Part shown: piece by piece, positions 1 through 12,289 of the stretch
How the letters are laid out: every line of letters starts with the position of its first letter
Numbering within the stretch: the stretch's first letter is position 1
NCBI GenBank assembly: GCA_016617855.1
Contig: JAECUM010011090.1
Span: 1 to 64,000, forward strand
Direction of reading: 5' to 3'
Source of the DNA: Megalonaias nervosa
Lineage: Eukaryota; Mollusca; Bivalvia; Unionida; Unionidae
Length of the DNA stretch: 64,000 bases
Notes under the pieces: model-generated
Told to the model about the DNA's origin: nothing
What the model saw: only the letters and a program-made list of their open reading frames with translations
Database searches by the model: none
Position numbers and translations under genes: made by a program

Positions 1-1300
1 TATATATATATATATATAAGATAGCCTGAACTGTTAACAGCAGATCAACTAGTTATTGTAATATTGTAATAATAATGTCGTAACAGGTAACACTGACAGG
101 CCTACTAGCCATTCTTATATTTTATATAAATTCCATAATTTCCAGATATTTTTTGTCCATATATCTGTTCCCTATTACTTTCCTCAGATTCCTATAATAT
201 ATCTATATGTTTCTGGGCGAATCACATGTCCATTTTTCTACAAACCCTTCGGTCAGTAATTTTATAAAAAGGACATTAAAGAATTCATCCTGATGGATGT
301 ACTCAACATAGTAGACAAAAGAAGTAGCAGTATGGGATTGTAGGTGTATATGTTGATATTGTGACCTCTAGAGTCTGGAAAACTTGTCAGGTTTTTAGAT
401 TTTCCTGATCTTGAATCTACAAGGGGTTCGACTGACTATAGCAATAGGAATAAAGCAATATCCAAAAGAAGGTAAAATTTCAGGATAGATTTATTTCAAA
501 TTTTCTCATACTTATTTTATTTACGATGATATATAAAGAAAATTATACTCTTGACAAATTTATATATTCAGTTTTAAATGCATAAATATACTTGTAATTA
601 CAACCATAGTGGGTGTTTCTCAATATTTAACAGTTTCATAAATTCCTGAGACTAATGTGGGCAAATTACATACTTTGAAGCAAGCAGTTTTCATTTGTAA
701 ATCCAAAATCTAAACCGAAATTCGCATGTAAAATGTTCGTATGCTTATGTAATGAGAACTTATAGTTAGAATTATTGGTTCCGAACTTTATAACACACAA
801 AATTTTGTACATGAAATTTCCTTTTCAAATGCTTTGATATATTACCCATCTCATTTTAAGTCTCTTATTCTCTGTTATCATGGCTGTGTTTTAACATGTC
901 CCCCCCTCCTCCTGTCTCTCTCCTTTATCTATCTACACTCTGTTCAATGACAAAGCTGTTTATATACAAGTTTGGCACGTTTAAGTATTGTGGTAAACAA
1001 AATCATGGATTGGTGTGCACTGCAATCATTTGGCCAATCCAAATCGACTATGTTGTTGGAACGTGTCTTCACGACTGTAATACACAAAAAACTTTATTGT
1101 TTAAATCACCTAAATTCACATGATGATGGAAGATACGATCTTACCCGAATATACGGATATAATCTCTGTCTGTTTATGTAGGTAATTTAATTTGACATTT
1201 TTGCATTGTTGTACAAAATACACGAACGGGTAACAAGGATTTCGATGAACGAGGGACATCCCAAAATGAATACGCTGTGTGACTAAAATCAGCTGATCAA
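1..1300. other. AT-rich non-coding DNA
   Basis: Starts with a (TA)n tract (1-18) and continues as AT-rich sequence with stops in all frames. The short open frames have no recognisable motif. I see no gene here. The polymerase domain missing from the PolB relic just to the right would be expected on the minus strand here, but I could not recognise it. Confidence 0.5.
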
Positions 1301-1359
1301 AGGATACACAAAGAAATCAAATAGCAATATTGTCATTTCAATGCGTTATGCTATTAATA

Positions 1360-2460
1360 TTATGTGTTCAAGTAAACGTGTATTCCAATACTCAATATTA
1401 GAAAGTTTTTAACCTTGTATTGTGTATTACGTATCGCAATATTGTCCGAGTTCATGTGCCTGTTAAAGTGCCTGTAAGTTTGAACAGTATGACAGGTAGT
1501 ACGGGACTTCTGACCTGCTGCAAGACTGCTCACTAGTTTGTCCAACTTTGAACTGAGAAACTGCATCGATGTCAGTAAACTGCAGTTGTCCCAGCCGATA
1601 CGTTCTGTATTATTTAATGGGAATGATACCTACTGGTGCATTTGATTTTACTGCGACTCCTTGCATGATCAGGTAACCATCATATCCACGCAGGTCATGA
1701 AGTATCACACAGATTTGTGTGTGCGAATCCTCTGTATGCACCAGTGACGTGGCAGTGATCACGCACTTTTTCATTAATGAAGCTAAAAGCTACTTCACGG
1801 ATCCAGCAACCGTGGTAATGTTATCTCGGGTCATGATCACCTTAATTATGTCTGCGAGCGAGGAAAGCTTTTGTCCTATCCATTTCATTGTAATAATGAG
1901 CGATTTAATAAACACCCCACCTGAGTCCTTGCCACGGTACAACATTGGTGATTTAGTCTCTCCGTCACATCTGACTATTGTAGCAAAACTGGTATGGAAC
2001 TGGGTTAGCAACTTGCATTGTAATTGTTTGGTCGATGTAAAGTGAAGTGTCCACAGGAACGTTTAAGCATTCGAAGTCTGCGGAGATGATATACCGTACA
2101 ATCATCCTCCGTTGTTCTGCAGTGAATTTCATAATGTTCTTACCAGGTTCCGGCAAAATTGTAAGCTTTAGCCTTCACTAAATCCACCACAGTAAAGGTC
2201 ATGGTCGTCAAACAACCATTTTGTGGTGAATATATGCAGGTAGCGTTTTGACTCGTGAAAAGGTTTGTGCGGGGAAATATGAAGATCAGCTTAAAAACGT
2301 TTTGCACTAGCCAACCCTTCTCCTCCGTTGGTATGCTTTCAAACATACTCGAGGATATTTGCGAAAGCTTTCTCAATTTCATTATTGATGACTTCAATGC
2401 AATTATGGTTCAAGATTGGAAAGGGATCACTGCAAAACCATGGGTGTGCGATTTTTAACA
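1360..2460 (-). pseudogene. Decayed protein-primed DNA polymerase B (exonuclease half), virus/Polinton type
   Basis: Read on the minus strand, several frames joined by frameshifts give the landmarks of the Polinton/adintovirus-type family B polymerase in the right order. An Exo I-like 'SADFEC' lies near 2,080. The family signature 'VRDHCHVTGAYRG' lies near 1,760. An Exo II-like 'DLRGYDGYLIM' lies near 1,690. The 'FLSSKLDKLVSSL' stretch follows near 1,555. At least four frame changes and internal stops separate them, so the gene is dead. The polymerase palm motifs are not recognisable downstream. It is not a copy of the intact PolB at 54.4-58.5 kb: its Exo II and signature motifs differ clearly, so it belongs to another lineage. 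The assignment to PolB is firm. The exact parent element is unknown. Confidence 0.82.
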
Positions 2461-5400
2461 CACCATTGTCTAGGGAATTGGGTTAAACGACATAATAAAC
2501 TTTAAACCAAAAGCAACGTACAATTTTAACCAGGTAGTATCCGTGTGCTGTAATGATGATATTGATTCTCGGACGCATCTTCGATAGAAGCATCACAGGT
2601 CTATGCATAATGCATATTCTATCGGGATAATTTCCCGATAATATTTTAAATCACAAGAGCACTTGTTCCACTTAAATTATGGCACTTGGAGTAGTCGTGC
2701 TTTTGCAGCAGCCTCAGTGTCAGTGCTAGCTGTAATACGACGACGATGCTCTTGCTCATCGCCAGTCATGTATGAAATCTCATCCCGCCTGTCCCGTGGA
2801 GGAATTTCCATGTACATCTGTTGTACGAAGTTAATTGTTCAATAGTATAAATATATCTACCTTTGCTGTAGCTCTCGGTATCTTTATCGTGAGAGTCGCC
2901 TAATTTGGTTCCCTGTTGACATGCTGGTATATAAAGGAAAATTGTTGTCTACGTTTTCTGAGGCACGTGCTTTGCATTGATTTCGTTCCAATGCAACTGA
3001 AAGTCTTATATATACGGAAACAACATTTCATTAGCTGACTGTTTTCAGTTCTCACTGTTTTATCTCATCACAGGCATGCGGTGGTACATGGGAAATGAGT
3101 CGAGGTGGATATTGCAGATGATATGTTAGAATTTTACGGGGCCCATCAAACGACGTACAATATTATTGTGTTATGTTAATTCAGAATTGCAAATCAGGAT
3201 CTTGTAAATAAACAGACTTGTTCTTCAAAATCATCACAAAATTTCAAACCTGGATAGAATCTTGCTTAAGTCGTCTCATCCTAAATGAGTGCAAATGACC
3301 CATCCGTCACTGAGTATTCTATTAACTCGAACGCCGCCAGCCGTTGCATGCTTGTCTCCAACTAAGTTAAACATGGTGGAGTGCTTGTATATTTTGGCAA
3401 TAGAGACTGTTTCGTTATTTATTACAATAGCTTTGGAAAGTACCTCCCAGTGCTTTCGTTACTCCGCTTCTGCAGAATTGTAAATCGTTTTATAAAATGT
3501 CTCACAACAGACTTTCGGTGTGGATGTCATTGTTATATTAAAATATGGAAAGCATCTCTCTAATTAACTTCTTGCTTGGTAGTCTTCACCTCATTCACTG
3601 TCATCAATATCCTCACTTGTTATTTCAGTGTCTTTGTTTGGTGGCTCAGTCAGTGTCAGCGACTTGAAGTTTTTTTGCATGATATCAGATAATGATTTTT
3701 TTCATGTTCCGGAAACATAGTAAAAATCATTACGTCTTTGGAGTTTTTTTGACAAATCATTATGACACATTTAAGCAAAATAGCGATTTAATCTTTTAAG
3801 TGACGTTACAATCGTTCCAATGTTCGGACAAGGTAATTCCAGCATTTGTTATGCTCTTAATTCCTTTCAAAACACTACATCATCAATTGGTGCAGTTTTC
3901 GCCATTATTATATATACCACGGTAATTTTCTAATATGCTATTCTCAAGCAGAAGGAAATAGTCGACGCTTGGGCTGTACCTGTCAAACAGTATTTCTCTG
4001 ATATTATAGACATGCTGCTAATATTTATATGTGGCACACTTATTTATTACAACCAGCAGACGTTTGATCAGTGTCAGTTATGGCCGTTTGAATTTGCAAC
4101 CCCCAATGAGCCTCTAGCATGCCAAATGACACACTAGAAGCCTCAGCGGTTGTTTCAGACTATAATGTGCGGTTTGTAATCATAATTTACAGCAATCTTA
4201 CATGGTCAGAGTGTAATTTGAACCTACATTGTCACGATCAAGAGCATAACTAGGTTACTGATTAGGCCACAAAGAACTCTTAATATGTAAGTGAAAAGAA
4301 TTCATACTTGAACTTAACAGCGCACCGCTCCCATATTAGTCAATGATAAAACGAAGCTTTTTTGAATTACTATTCCACAGCATATTAGGTACATATCTCG
4401 TTTAATCACATACATGATGCCGTGTGTGGTCAAATTAAAGATCGCATAATTGTCCCAGAATGGTAATTCTCAGTGGCTGTGGACATGGATGTAAACACTG
4501 ATGTGAATATGGATGTGATCATGGATGCATTTCAGTATTTACATGTACATGCATTTGTGTATGTGCATGTCATGTCGACGGGAATTTATGTCAAGATCTC
4601 AAAGACATGAATAGTAGCATAAACGTGAACACGTAAGCATGAGCATGTATTTGCACACTGATTACACACACATTTTTTGCCAGTCTGACAATGGAGTATA
4701 AACGTGTTACGCACGATCATCAACCATACATTATTGATAATTATAGTATTAATCCGCGGACATGGTTTGACTATCATACAAGCGTGTATTGCCAATCTGA
4801 CAATGGCATTGACAATGTAGTATGATAATTGCAGATTGTCTGGTTATTGATCTAGATCAAAACCTTTTATATCCTTGACGGTCCCCTCGCATGGGGGTGT
4901 TAAAGACTTGGACCTAGATCAGTAACTGAAGTCTCAAATTGCTATTATCATACTACTCGTGTAAATCGGATCCAACTGCATCCTGGATAGACCCAGACAT
5001 GCCGTTGCATAATGCTCTGGCAGGGCTAGTATGCTGTTTGTTAGGACAAATCAGTAAAACAAGCAAAATAGAACCTAATCTGCCCGAGCATCATGCGTAA
5101 GTAGATCAGGGTCTATGTTGTTTGAAGTTAGACCAGATTTACAAGCGAGTGAGTATAGACAGTATTTGGCTTTATGTTAAGAAGGTGGATGTGAAATGAG
5201 ATTTTCTCCTTTATTGTTCCTCTAGATCTCACTGAGTGATATCCGTGTTTCACTTAAAAGTGTGCCCATGGATAACGACCTAACTGAATTTGCCCTATGG
5301 TGGTAGTCATATCTGTACAAATAAAAGTTACAAAGAACTTTAAGTGAAACAAAGTCATTGATCTGAATCTTTACATTAGGTATATGTAGATAATCCGCAT

Positions 5401-5560
5401 GTAGGTATGTGTAGATAGTCCGCATTTGATTATTTCTTGTCTAAAATAATTTAGAAGATCAAATGTAAATATGTATATTTGGTCATTTGATACTTAATTT
5501 AACTTATTATATCAAAAACCCATTGGTAATCAATTTTAGTTGCACTCATCTAAACTCTTT
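2461..5560. other. Non-coding DNA, no gene recognised
   Basis: AT-rich sequence with only short open frames. One minus-strand stretch at about 2,685-2,840 reads as a fairly polar, coding-like segment of roughly 50 residues ending at a stop. It might be a remnant of the same element as the PolB relic, but it has no recognisable domain. Nothing else can be supported. Confidence 0.4.
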
Positions 5561-5568
5561 CTCTTTTT

Positions 5569-5689
5569 CAGAGCAATGTACAGTCCTGACACAGAAAGCT
5601 TGCCTAAGTTTGCATGAATCTAAAACCTTTTCCATTTATCTTTCAGAGCAATGTACAGTCCTGACACAGAAAGCTTGCCTAAGTTTGCA
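5569..5689 (+). repeat. 75-bp tandem duplication carrying a splice-acceptor-like sequence
   Basis: The sequence from 'cagagcaatgtacagtcc' to 'aagtttgca' occurs twice, at 5569-5614 and 5644-5689, identical over 46 bases and 75 bases apart. Each copy is preceded by a pyrimidine-rich run ending in CAG (ctctttttcag, tttatctttcag), so each looks like a 3' splice site followed by the start of an exon. Only the second copy continues into an open frame. The first runs into TGA directly after the repeated part. Confidence 0.75.
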
Positions 5690-5788
5690 AGAAGAACTGA
5701 AAAAAGAATAAGAAGGATAGTAGGGCCAAAAGAAAATGATCTGACAGTCAGAGTAATAACTAATACATTCAGTCAATGGATAATATAG
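5647..5788 (+). CDS. Possible terminal exon of an unidentified host gene (partial)
   Basis: After a good acceptor (polypyrimidine tract plus CAG at 5641-5646) an open frame runs to a TAG at 5786-5788. From the internal ATG at 5651 it encodes 45 residues, beginning MYSPDTESLPKF and ending FSQWII. It is rich in Arg/Lys in the middle and has no domain I know. The sequence afterwards is AT-rich like a 3' UTR, and an AATAAA lies at 6103-6108. Upstream exons were not found, so this may equally be a chance frame. Support is the acceptor, the frame and the polyadenylation signal together. Confidence 0.3.
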
Positions 5789-6520
5789 ACAATGACTTTG
5801 AGGTTAACTGTTGAAACACTAGATTAGTACCGCGTACAATGTATCTTTATACGTGTGGGAGAATTTAACATTATTATGTAGTAATTGCGCATTAGAACTT
5901 AACAATATTTCAGCTGTCCACCATTTGATATTGGAATTGTCTTTTTAATATTTTTTGTACCAGTTGAACTTTGTGTAAAGCATTTAAAATTTTAAGCAAA
6001 ACAAAATTATGTTATGTGTTGATAAATTTTAAGAATAGTATTATGCTAACGGCCATACCATTATAGTGCCTCCAATATTATTCAGTGATGACATTTGAAT
6101 GAAATAAAAAAAATTATTGCAGTTATCGTAAAATAAATAAATAAAACTACCCCACTCATGTCTAATTGTGAGCAAAGATCTTTATTCAGAAGTAGCGAAA
6201 AACATGAAAACAATCCATCTTCTCTGTTAAGCCATGTTCCCCCATTGAGAAATCCAAGCTACTGGGAATGAAAGAAAAAAATTACATTGGCTACAGTGAT
6301 GCGAACATCAACAGTTTTGTTAAAGATTTTGTTAAAGTTTTAATTGAGCTAGAGTTCATATGCAGGTCATGACCTTCTTTTTTTCTACAAGTTATGTAAA
6401 TGCCCTTTTTATACGATTTTAATAATTGCTTATTTTTTTTGTTTTTTTTTTTTTTGTTTTTTTACGTTTGTGTTAAGACAAGTGCTTTCTTTGCAAGACA
6501 CAGACTGTGGTATAAACTCC
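5789..6520. other. Possible 3' UTR, then non-coding
   Basis: AT-rich, without open frames of note. It contains the AATAAA at 6103-6108 that could serve the putative exon, and a T-rich run at about 6430-6465. Nothing else is seen. Confidence 0.35.
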
Positions 6521-6735
6521 TCCCAAAACCAAGTCACCATCCACTTAGAGACTTGAACTACAGTAAATCTTTGATGACTCGGACATCAGTCTCCCAAAAC
6601 CAAGTCACCATCCACTTTGAGACTTGAACTACAGTAAAACTTTGATGACTCAGACATCAGTCTCTCAAAACCAAGTCACCATCCACTTTGAGACTTGAAC
6701 TACAGTAAAACTTTGATGACTCAGACATCAGTCTC
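6521..6735. repeat. 71-bp tandem repeat, 3 copies
   Basis: Units start at about 6521, 6592 and 6663 with 'cccaaaaccaagtcacc' or a close variant, and each runs through 'gactcagacatcagtct'. Copies 2 and 3 are nearly identical. Copy 1 differs at a few bases. Confidence 0.85.
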
Positions 6736-6744
6736 TCGAATGTT

Positions 6745-6930
6745 TGGCATTATTTAAATAAATTTCCCATTATTTAAATAGCTAGCCCATTACTTAAATG
6801 ATTGACATTATTTTGCAGTTTGCTTATTACTTAAATGAAATGCCATTACATAATTCCCCATTACTTAAATGACTTATTTATTTATTAAATGATGTTTTCA
6901 TTACTTAAATGACTTCGCATTACTTAAATA
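6745..6930. repeat. Degenerate short repeat based on 'cattacttaaatga'
   Basis: About nine imperfect copies of a 14-25 base unit with the core 'attacttaaat' follow each other. It directly continues the 71-bp array. Confidence 0.6.
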
Positions 6931-7964
6931 GCATGCTCAGTCAGCTGTTAAAAATTATAATTTTTGAGACATTGGAAAACTCGAAACTACGGAATTTCTA
7001 ATCATATCTTTAATCACACAGTGCTTTGAGTTTTCTAAATTCTACTATGATTATATCATTTAAATATGATACTATAATAGCCGCATTGTTAGTGGTTTGT
7101 TACTTACTCATATCATGAACATTATTATCCTATATTACCTTTGACTACAGAGCCAGGCTTCATTTTTGCCAACAGAACTTGAGTCTAGACATAAGTGTAT
7201 GTTTGAAACCCAGAGGTCTGATTGATTGACTGAAATTTCAGTCAGACTTAAAACTAAGTAATGAAATATTATAAGTCTTGACTTAACTTAAGACAATTTG
7301 TCCCAGACCCCATATCATTGAACGTTTAAAGCTTAAAACTTGAGATCAGTCACAATTCTTCATATTCTGTTACAGTGTATGTGAAACATCTGTGCTATTT
7401 GAGATTCAGCAAACTCTGAAAGGAAACAAAGCTAACATAATTCTAAGTTTGATTCCCTATGCATGATTTCCTGCTACATCGAACCATTTTCAGGCTGAGA
7501 CCAGTATATATTACAGTTGCTGCACATATTGTTTTCCTATTTTCTTTTACCGATTGTTCCAATCTTCCAGTAAATTTTGACAACATGATCTCTTTAATCC
7601 AAACTTAAATTCTGCACCACCCTTTTCATAATAAGTTATGTATCTCTCGTACATGTGAAAGTCAGCGTAATGTTTGATTATTAAAGGTTGCAAGAAAGAT
7701 ACAATTGAATTTCATTTTAATTAACCAAGACAATATCTTTGTTTCCAATTTTACATGTATTTTCGGTTTTCATATGTCCTAAAACTTGAAAATGTGTATG
7801 TCTTGATCTTCAACCAGTAGAATACGGAAAAAGTAATATTGACATCAGTTTTCTCCTATAATTTCAGAAACCATCTTTTGAGCCTCTAGTGAAAGAACTC
7901 ATAATAATCATCACAACATTTGTTAACATATTTATCTTTAGGCAATTTGTAAAGTATGGTAGGA
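6931..7964. other. Non-coding DNA
   Basis: AT-rich, without a supported gene or repeat. Confidence 0.4.
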
Positions 7965-8700
7965 GATGCTTGGGTAGCCTCCCCTATAATATATCAATAT
8001 TACCTCACCCTGCCACTCAGATCCACTTGCAGAATGGTTAACCTCCCTTATAATATATCAATATTACTTCACTCTGCCACTCAGATCCATGCGCAGAATG
8101 AGTAGCCTCCCCTATAATATCCTCACTATGCCACTCAGATCCACGCGCAGAATGGGTAGCCTCCCCTACATTATATCAATATTAACTCACTTTGCCACCC
8201 AGATTCACATGCAGAATGGGTAGCCTCCCATACAATATATCAATATTACTTCACTCTGCCATTCAGATCCACACGCAGAATGGATAACCTCCCATATAAT
8301 ATATTACCTTACTCTGCCACTCAGATCCACACGCAGAATGGGTAGAATCCCATCTTTAAAGTCCATACTGTTTCACCCTACATATAGGTCCTCACGCAGA
8401 ATGGGTACCTTGCCATCTGATATGTCAGTACTGTCCCGCCCTGCCACTCAGATCCACACGCAGAATGGGTAGCCTCCCATCTTCTGTGTCAATACTGTCT
8501 CACCCTACACACAGGTCCATACCCAGAATGCTTAGCTTCCCATCTGATATGTCAGTAATGTCCCTCCTTGCCATATCCACACGCAGAATGAGCAGCCTCC
8601 CATCTGATATATCAGTACTGCCCCACCCTGCAACTCAGATCCAAGTGGAGAATGGGTAGTCTTCCATCTTATGTCATAATGCCTCACTCTGCCACTACCT
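7965..8700. repeat. Minisatellite, unit about 58-62 bp, about 12 copies
   Basis: The recurring core is 'cgcagaatgggtagcctccc' followed by 'ataatatatcaatatta', 'ctcactctgccactcagatcca' and back to the start. Unit length varies and copies diverge, especially between 8,340 and 8,600, where the middle part changes to 'catctgatatgtcagtac'. Open frames through it are artefacts of the periodicity. Confidence 0.9.
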
Positions 8701-10190
8701 ATTATTACAAGTACAATGTGATCTTCCTCCACATACACACCTCTTTAATTCTGGAACAGCCCTAATCTTGTAGAATATATTCATCTATTAGGATTTCTCG
8801 TGTATTCATGATTACTGTGTCATAATTAGTGCACATGCATTATGAATCATCTTTTTATCACCGTATACCTTGTCTGGTACGAGTTTTATACCTTGAAAAA
8901 CACGTTTCGAACTGAAGGCGAAGACCGTGATCATGAGTGGACAATAAAATAATAAATGTATGGTACGTGTGGCAGCCACCTATGTATGGAAAATTTGTGT
9001 CTGTTTTAGAAAGGTGTCTGTTTAAGTAAAATGGTAAAATACAGTTTTAAAATGACTGTTAGGAAACACAGGCACTACATGGATCATAGATGCAGCTGTT
9101 AAAAGCAGGCAGTCATTTTTATGGGGTTGTACTGTGACATGTTGTATAGAGTGTTCATAATAGAACAACCTTAATACAAACTTAGCAGACATGAAAAATA
9201 ATTCAATATGAGAGTTCTGATGACTAAGTGCGAATTACTGTGAATTGGCATCAGTTTTCATGGTTTTTGCGAAAAATAATATTTTTGTCAGTATAAATTT
9301 CTAACTTGGGAATCCTTTTGTTTCCATCGCAAGATCACTGTTTGTTGGGTCTTTAAAATTCTTTAAAGTAGTGTTTTTTGTGACTATGATATTCAGATAT
9401 CCAAGATACCTGGCATCCCATTAATACTAGTGACTTCAGAATATCAGATCTCCCCATACATTGCTAGTGCACACACACACACACACAAACATATATATCC
9501 GACCTTCCTATACATAACATGGGAATATAAACAGTATATGCCAGATCTTCCCATAAATGGCCAGGGCAGATAGCTATTAGATCAGGTCTCGCTATACTTG
9601 GTCAGGGCAGTTGTAGCATGAGTGTGTATGGGGCACCACAGGGCATAACATTGTGCCATAAGGTTACATTGATGGTCGTTCTGGGGCATAAGCGAAGTAC
9701 TTTGTTAAAATTGTTGATAACTTACATCGGTGGGTCACACTTGGCCATAAGGGAAATTGAACATAGGCTCGATCAATCTCCCAGAAATTTAGGGTTTGAT
9801 CGTAAACTCTTGGTCATAATGGGAATTGAAGATATGACATATCTATGCCCCAGAAATTTAGGGTTAGATGGGTCATTCTGAGGCATAAGGGACAATATAA
9901 TGCTAAAATTTCATCACACCGCATATACTATCCAACACCTGAATTTGGAATACAGTCTAATCACATACTCCTACTATCCAGCACCCGCTTCTTTGAGTAC
10001 TATCCAAACACACTGCTACTATCCAGCAATCGTATTTTAATTACTATTCAACACACACCACACTATCCAGCAGCCACTTTTTGTAATCGTTTTGCTTTCC
10101 ATGTTGATATCGCCTGTCATAGTTCCATCAGATAGCGGTAACACATCTTGCGCAGACAGCAGCATCTGATTGTCAGTGATACTTGATGCT
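8701..10190. other. Non-coding DNA with weak degenerate repeats
   Basis: Contains a short (CA)n run at about 9470-9488. Imperfect repeats around 'cataagggaaattga' and 'cccagaaatttagggtt' lie at about 9,620-9,890. A series of 'tactatccagca' repeats lies at about 9,930-10,075. The open frames in this stretch follow these repeats and are not considered genes. Confidence 0.5.
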
Positions 10191-10195
10191 AGATT

Positions 10196-10471
10196 TTATA
10201 ATGCAGAAAATATGCGCCCTTGAGAAAAATTTATGTTGGCTTTTGTCAGTATAACGTTGGCACTATATGTCCGCGTACTCATTGTGACGGCATTTGTATT
10301 GATTGTAGACGCGGCTAAGTTCGTTATCTTTTGCGTCGACATATTGAGCGACCCTGTCATGGTGTCGCCAGATTTTAGTTCGCGTCTATAAAGATCGGCA
10401 TCAGAAATTGTTGTCAACGTACTTATTATGACGTTGCCATTGATGGTGACAAAAACTGTATAACGACTCAT
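10196..10471 (-). CDS. Fibre/collar-like protein fragment with a GDTMTG motif
   Basis: An open frame of 91 residues starts with ATG and contains 'LKSGDTMTGSLNMSTQKITNLA' at about residues 33-54. This is the hallmark repeat of phage tail fibres and of fibre-like proteins in eukaryotic DNA viruses and Polinton-like elements, where it marks the start of a trimeric fibre shaft. The frame then continues in a Thr/Asn/Ser-rich stretch and stops early, so it is probably truncated. It sits about 90 bases from, and divergent to, a packaging-ATPase relic, which supports an origin in a virus-like element. Function today is unlikely. Confidence 0.6.
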   Translation of the reverse strand: MSRYTVFVTINGNVIISTLTTISDADLYRRELKSGDTMTGSLNMSTQKITNLAASTINTNAVTMSTRTYSANVILTKANINFSQGRIFSAL

Positions 10472-10561
10472 TTTTATAGACTGCTTATAAAAATGAAAAT
10501 AATAAATTTTGATTCAGAAGACATCAGAAAATCACGACACATTTTTTCAGATTGACACTAC

Positions 10562-11082
10562 ATGACAGTATGTCCAACAGGCCGGGGTAAGACGAACATG
10601 CAATATGCGCTCAGCTACGTCATTATTTATACGCTCAATCCAAGCCAAGAAAAATACGAAACGGCGACTTTGACAGAGCTGTGAGCGGCTCTTATGCGGC
10701 TATGTTTAAAATATTGGAGCCAGAAGAGATCACTACAGTGGAGGAACTTGATGGTGATTGCGATTCCGTCATAGTATTTGACGATATAAATATTGACAGA
10801 GACAATATAAATGAAATTAAAGAATATTTCTCTCTGCCACGAAATAAGCGCTGAAATTCAATATATTTGGCTCAATCTTACTATGGCGTGCCAGAATATA
10901 TCAGAAGCAAAAGAGGTTGCATTGTTCTATTTTCTGGCTTGGATAACCGCGATATCGATTCGATTGCCTTTTCGGGTATACACCCTGCTAAACTTAAGCA
11001 ATGATATCACAAGGCTATACGCAACAACAAGCTTAGTTTTATGGTATTTCATGGAGATGCAGAAAACGTTCTTGAAATGTAG
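10562..11082 (+). pseudogene. Decayed FtsK/A32-like packaging ATPase from a virus-like element
   Basis: The first 43 codons from an ATG carry a Walker A-like 'PTGRGKTN' and then hit TGA. In another frame follows a Walker B 'VIVFDDI' at about 10,769-10,790, then 'FSLPRNKR'. After a further shift comes 'IYLAQSYYGVPEYIRSKRG', matching the region after Walker B with its conserved Gln (sensor) and Arg. This order is the same as in the intact ATPase at 51,228-51,956, but the sequences are far apart. At least two frameshifts and two stops kill it. In life it would have pumped DNA into a capsid. Confidence 0.72.
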
Positions 11083-11186
11083 TGGTTTTGACGAATGTTA
11101 TCTGTCAGAATAAATCTGTTGACATAACAGAGAATATGTGTGGTCGCTAATAAATAAATATTTATTAAAAAATAAAATATAGTATA

Positions 11187-11910
11187 ATGCATATGTTCGA
11201 GTCGATGAGCCAAAAGATAAGGCCCATGTTATGAGAAACTATTCGGGGCAGCAGGAACAATTACGTGGCTGCATTATCGCAGAAACAATTGGCGTTCAAG
11301 AATTTCAGTGCGGTTTCGCAGAAAACATTATCAAGTCAGTAATATGAGGTAACATCTGCACACGATAAAAAATAAGACAAACAGATCAAAGACCATGAAG
11401 TTACCGATGTTGTTTTAGCAAAAGTTTTGCTGGCAATAAATAAAAAGCAGAAAAAACAAAGAGCAGATTTGCATAGAAATTTAAGGAGCTTCAAAAGTTA
11501 ACAGAGTAAAATTAAGAAGACATGATGAGGCGATCGATGTGTCAGCTTGAGAAGAAGCGGCAGGTGGGCAACTAGCTGATGAGTGGGTCAGAAATCATTT
11601 CTAATAAGACAACAAACTGCTCGCCGTTGCGAACATAGCTGCATGGGATGATAAATTCGTTATCCAAGAATGACTTTGAAGATTTTAAAAAATTAAGACA
11701 GGGCTTTGCCGACACAAACCTACCCTTTAGTAAATATAGCAGGAAATTATAACTGGAACCGAGTCAGGTTCTCAGCAAAGGTAAGCTTGGCAGGTTAGAG
11801 CTAGAGAAAATATTGATAGATTCAAGCCTAAGACTAAGAGTGGTACCGGCATCAAATGCTAAAGTAGCCCGTCTGAACTTAATGCAAGAGTAAAACTAAC
11901 CTGTGATAGT
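11187..11910 (+). pseudogene. Further decayed coding sequence of the same relic (unidentified)
   Basis: Open, polar, coding-like stretches alternate between two frames and are broken by many stops. An example is the reading around 11,200-11,345 that includes 'KDKAHVMRNYSGQQEQ'. I cannot assign a protein. Position and texture suggest another gene of the element that left the ATPase and fibre relics. Confidence 0.3.
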
Positions 11911-12289
11911 TATGTTTCCTAATTTATGTTCAAGGTATGATTCTCTAAATTTGTTTCAAACAATTCACCTAAGGATTAACTGTTTGAGAGGATGAACATT
12001 TTAATATAAAATTTGCTTAAAAACGAATGGGAGTTATATAGTATTTTAAAAAGTTACTATTGCTTTATTTGTCCAAAGGAATTATAGATGTAAAAACTAG
12101 TATCAGGGTCCATTACAAAATCTTCTGATAAGTCAACCATTCATTGCCACTGTTTAATGGGCGTAATGTTATGAAATTAGTAATTTAGTTGATAGGCGGT
12201 GCCTTCTAATAGTGAACGTTTCGTAATGGTATCATAACGGATGGCAAGCCAGCATCATTAGTACAACATGTGTTACGGCCTCATCGATG

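Noticed and set aside
2685..2840. Minus-strand coding-like stretch as a gene of the PolB relic
   Set aside because: About 50 polar residues without a known motif. This is not enough to call.
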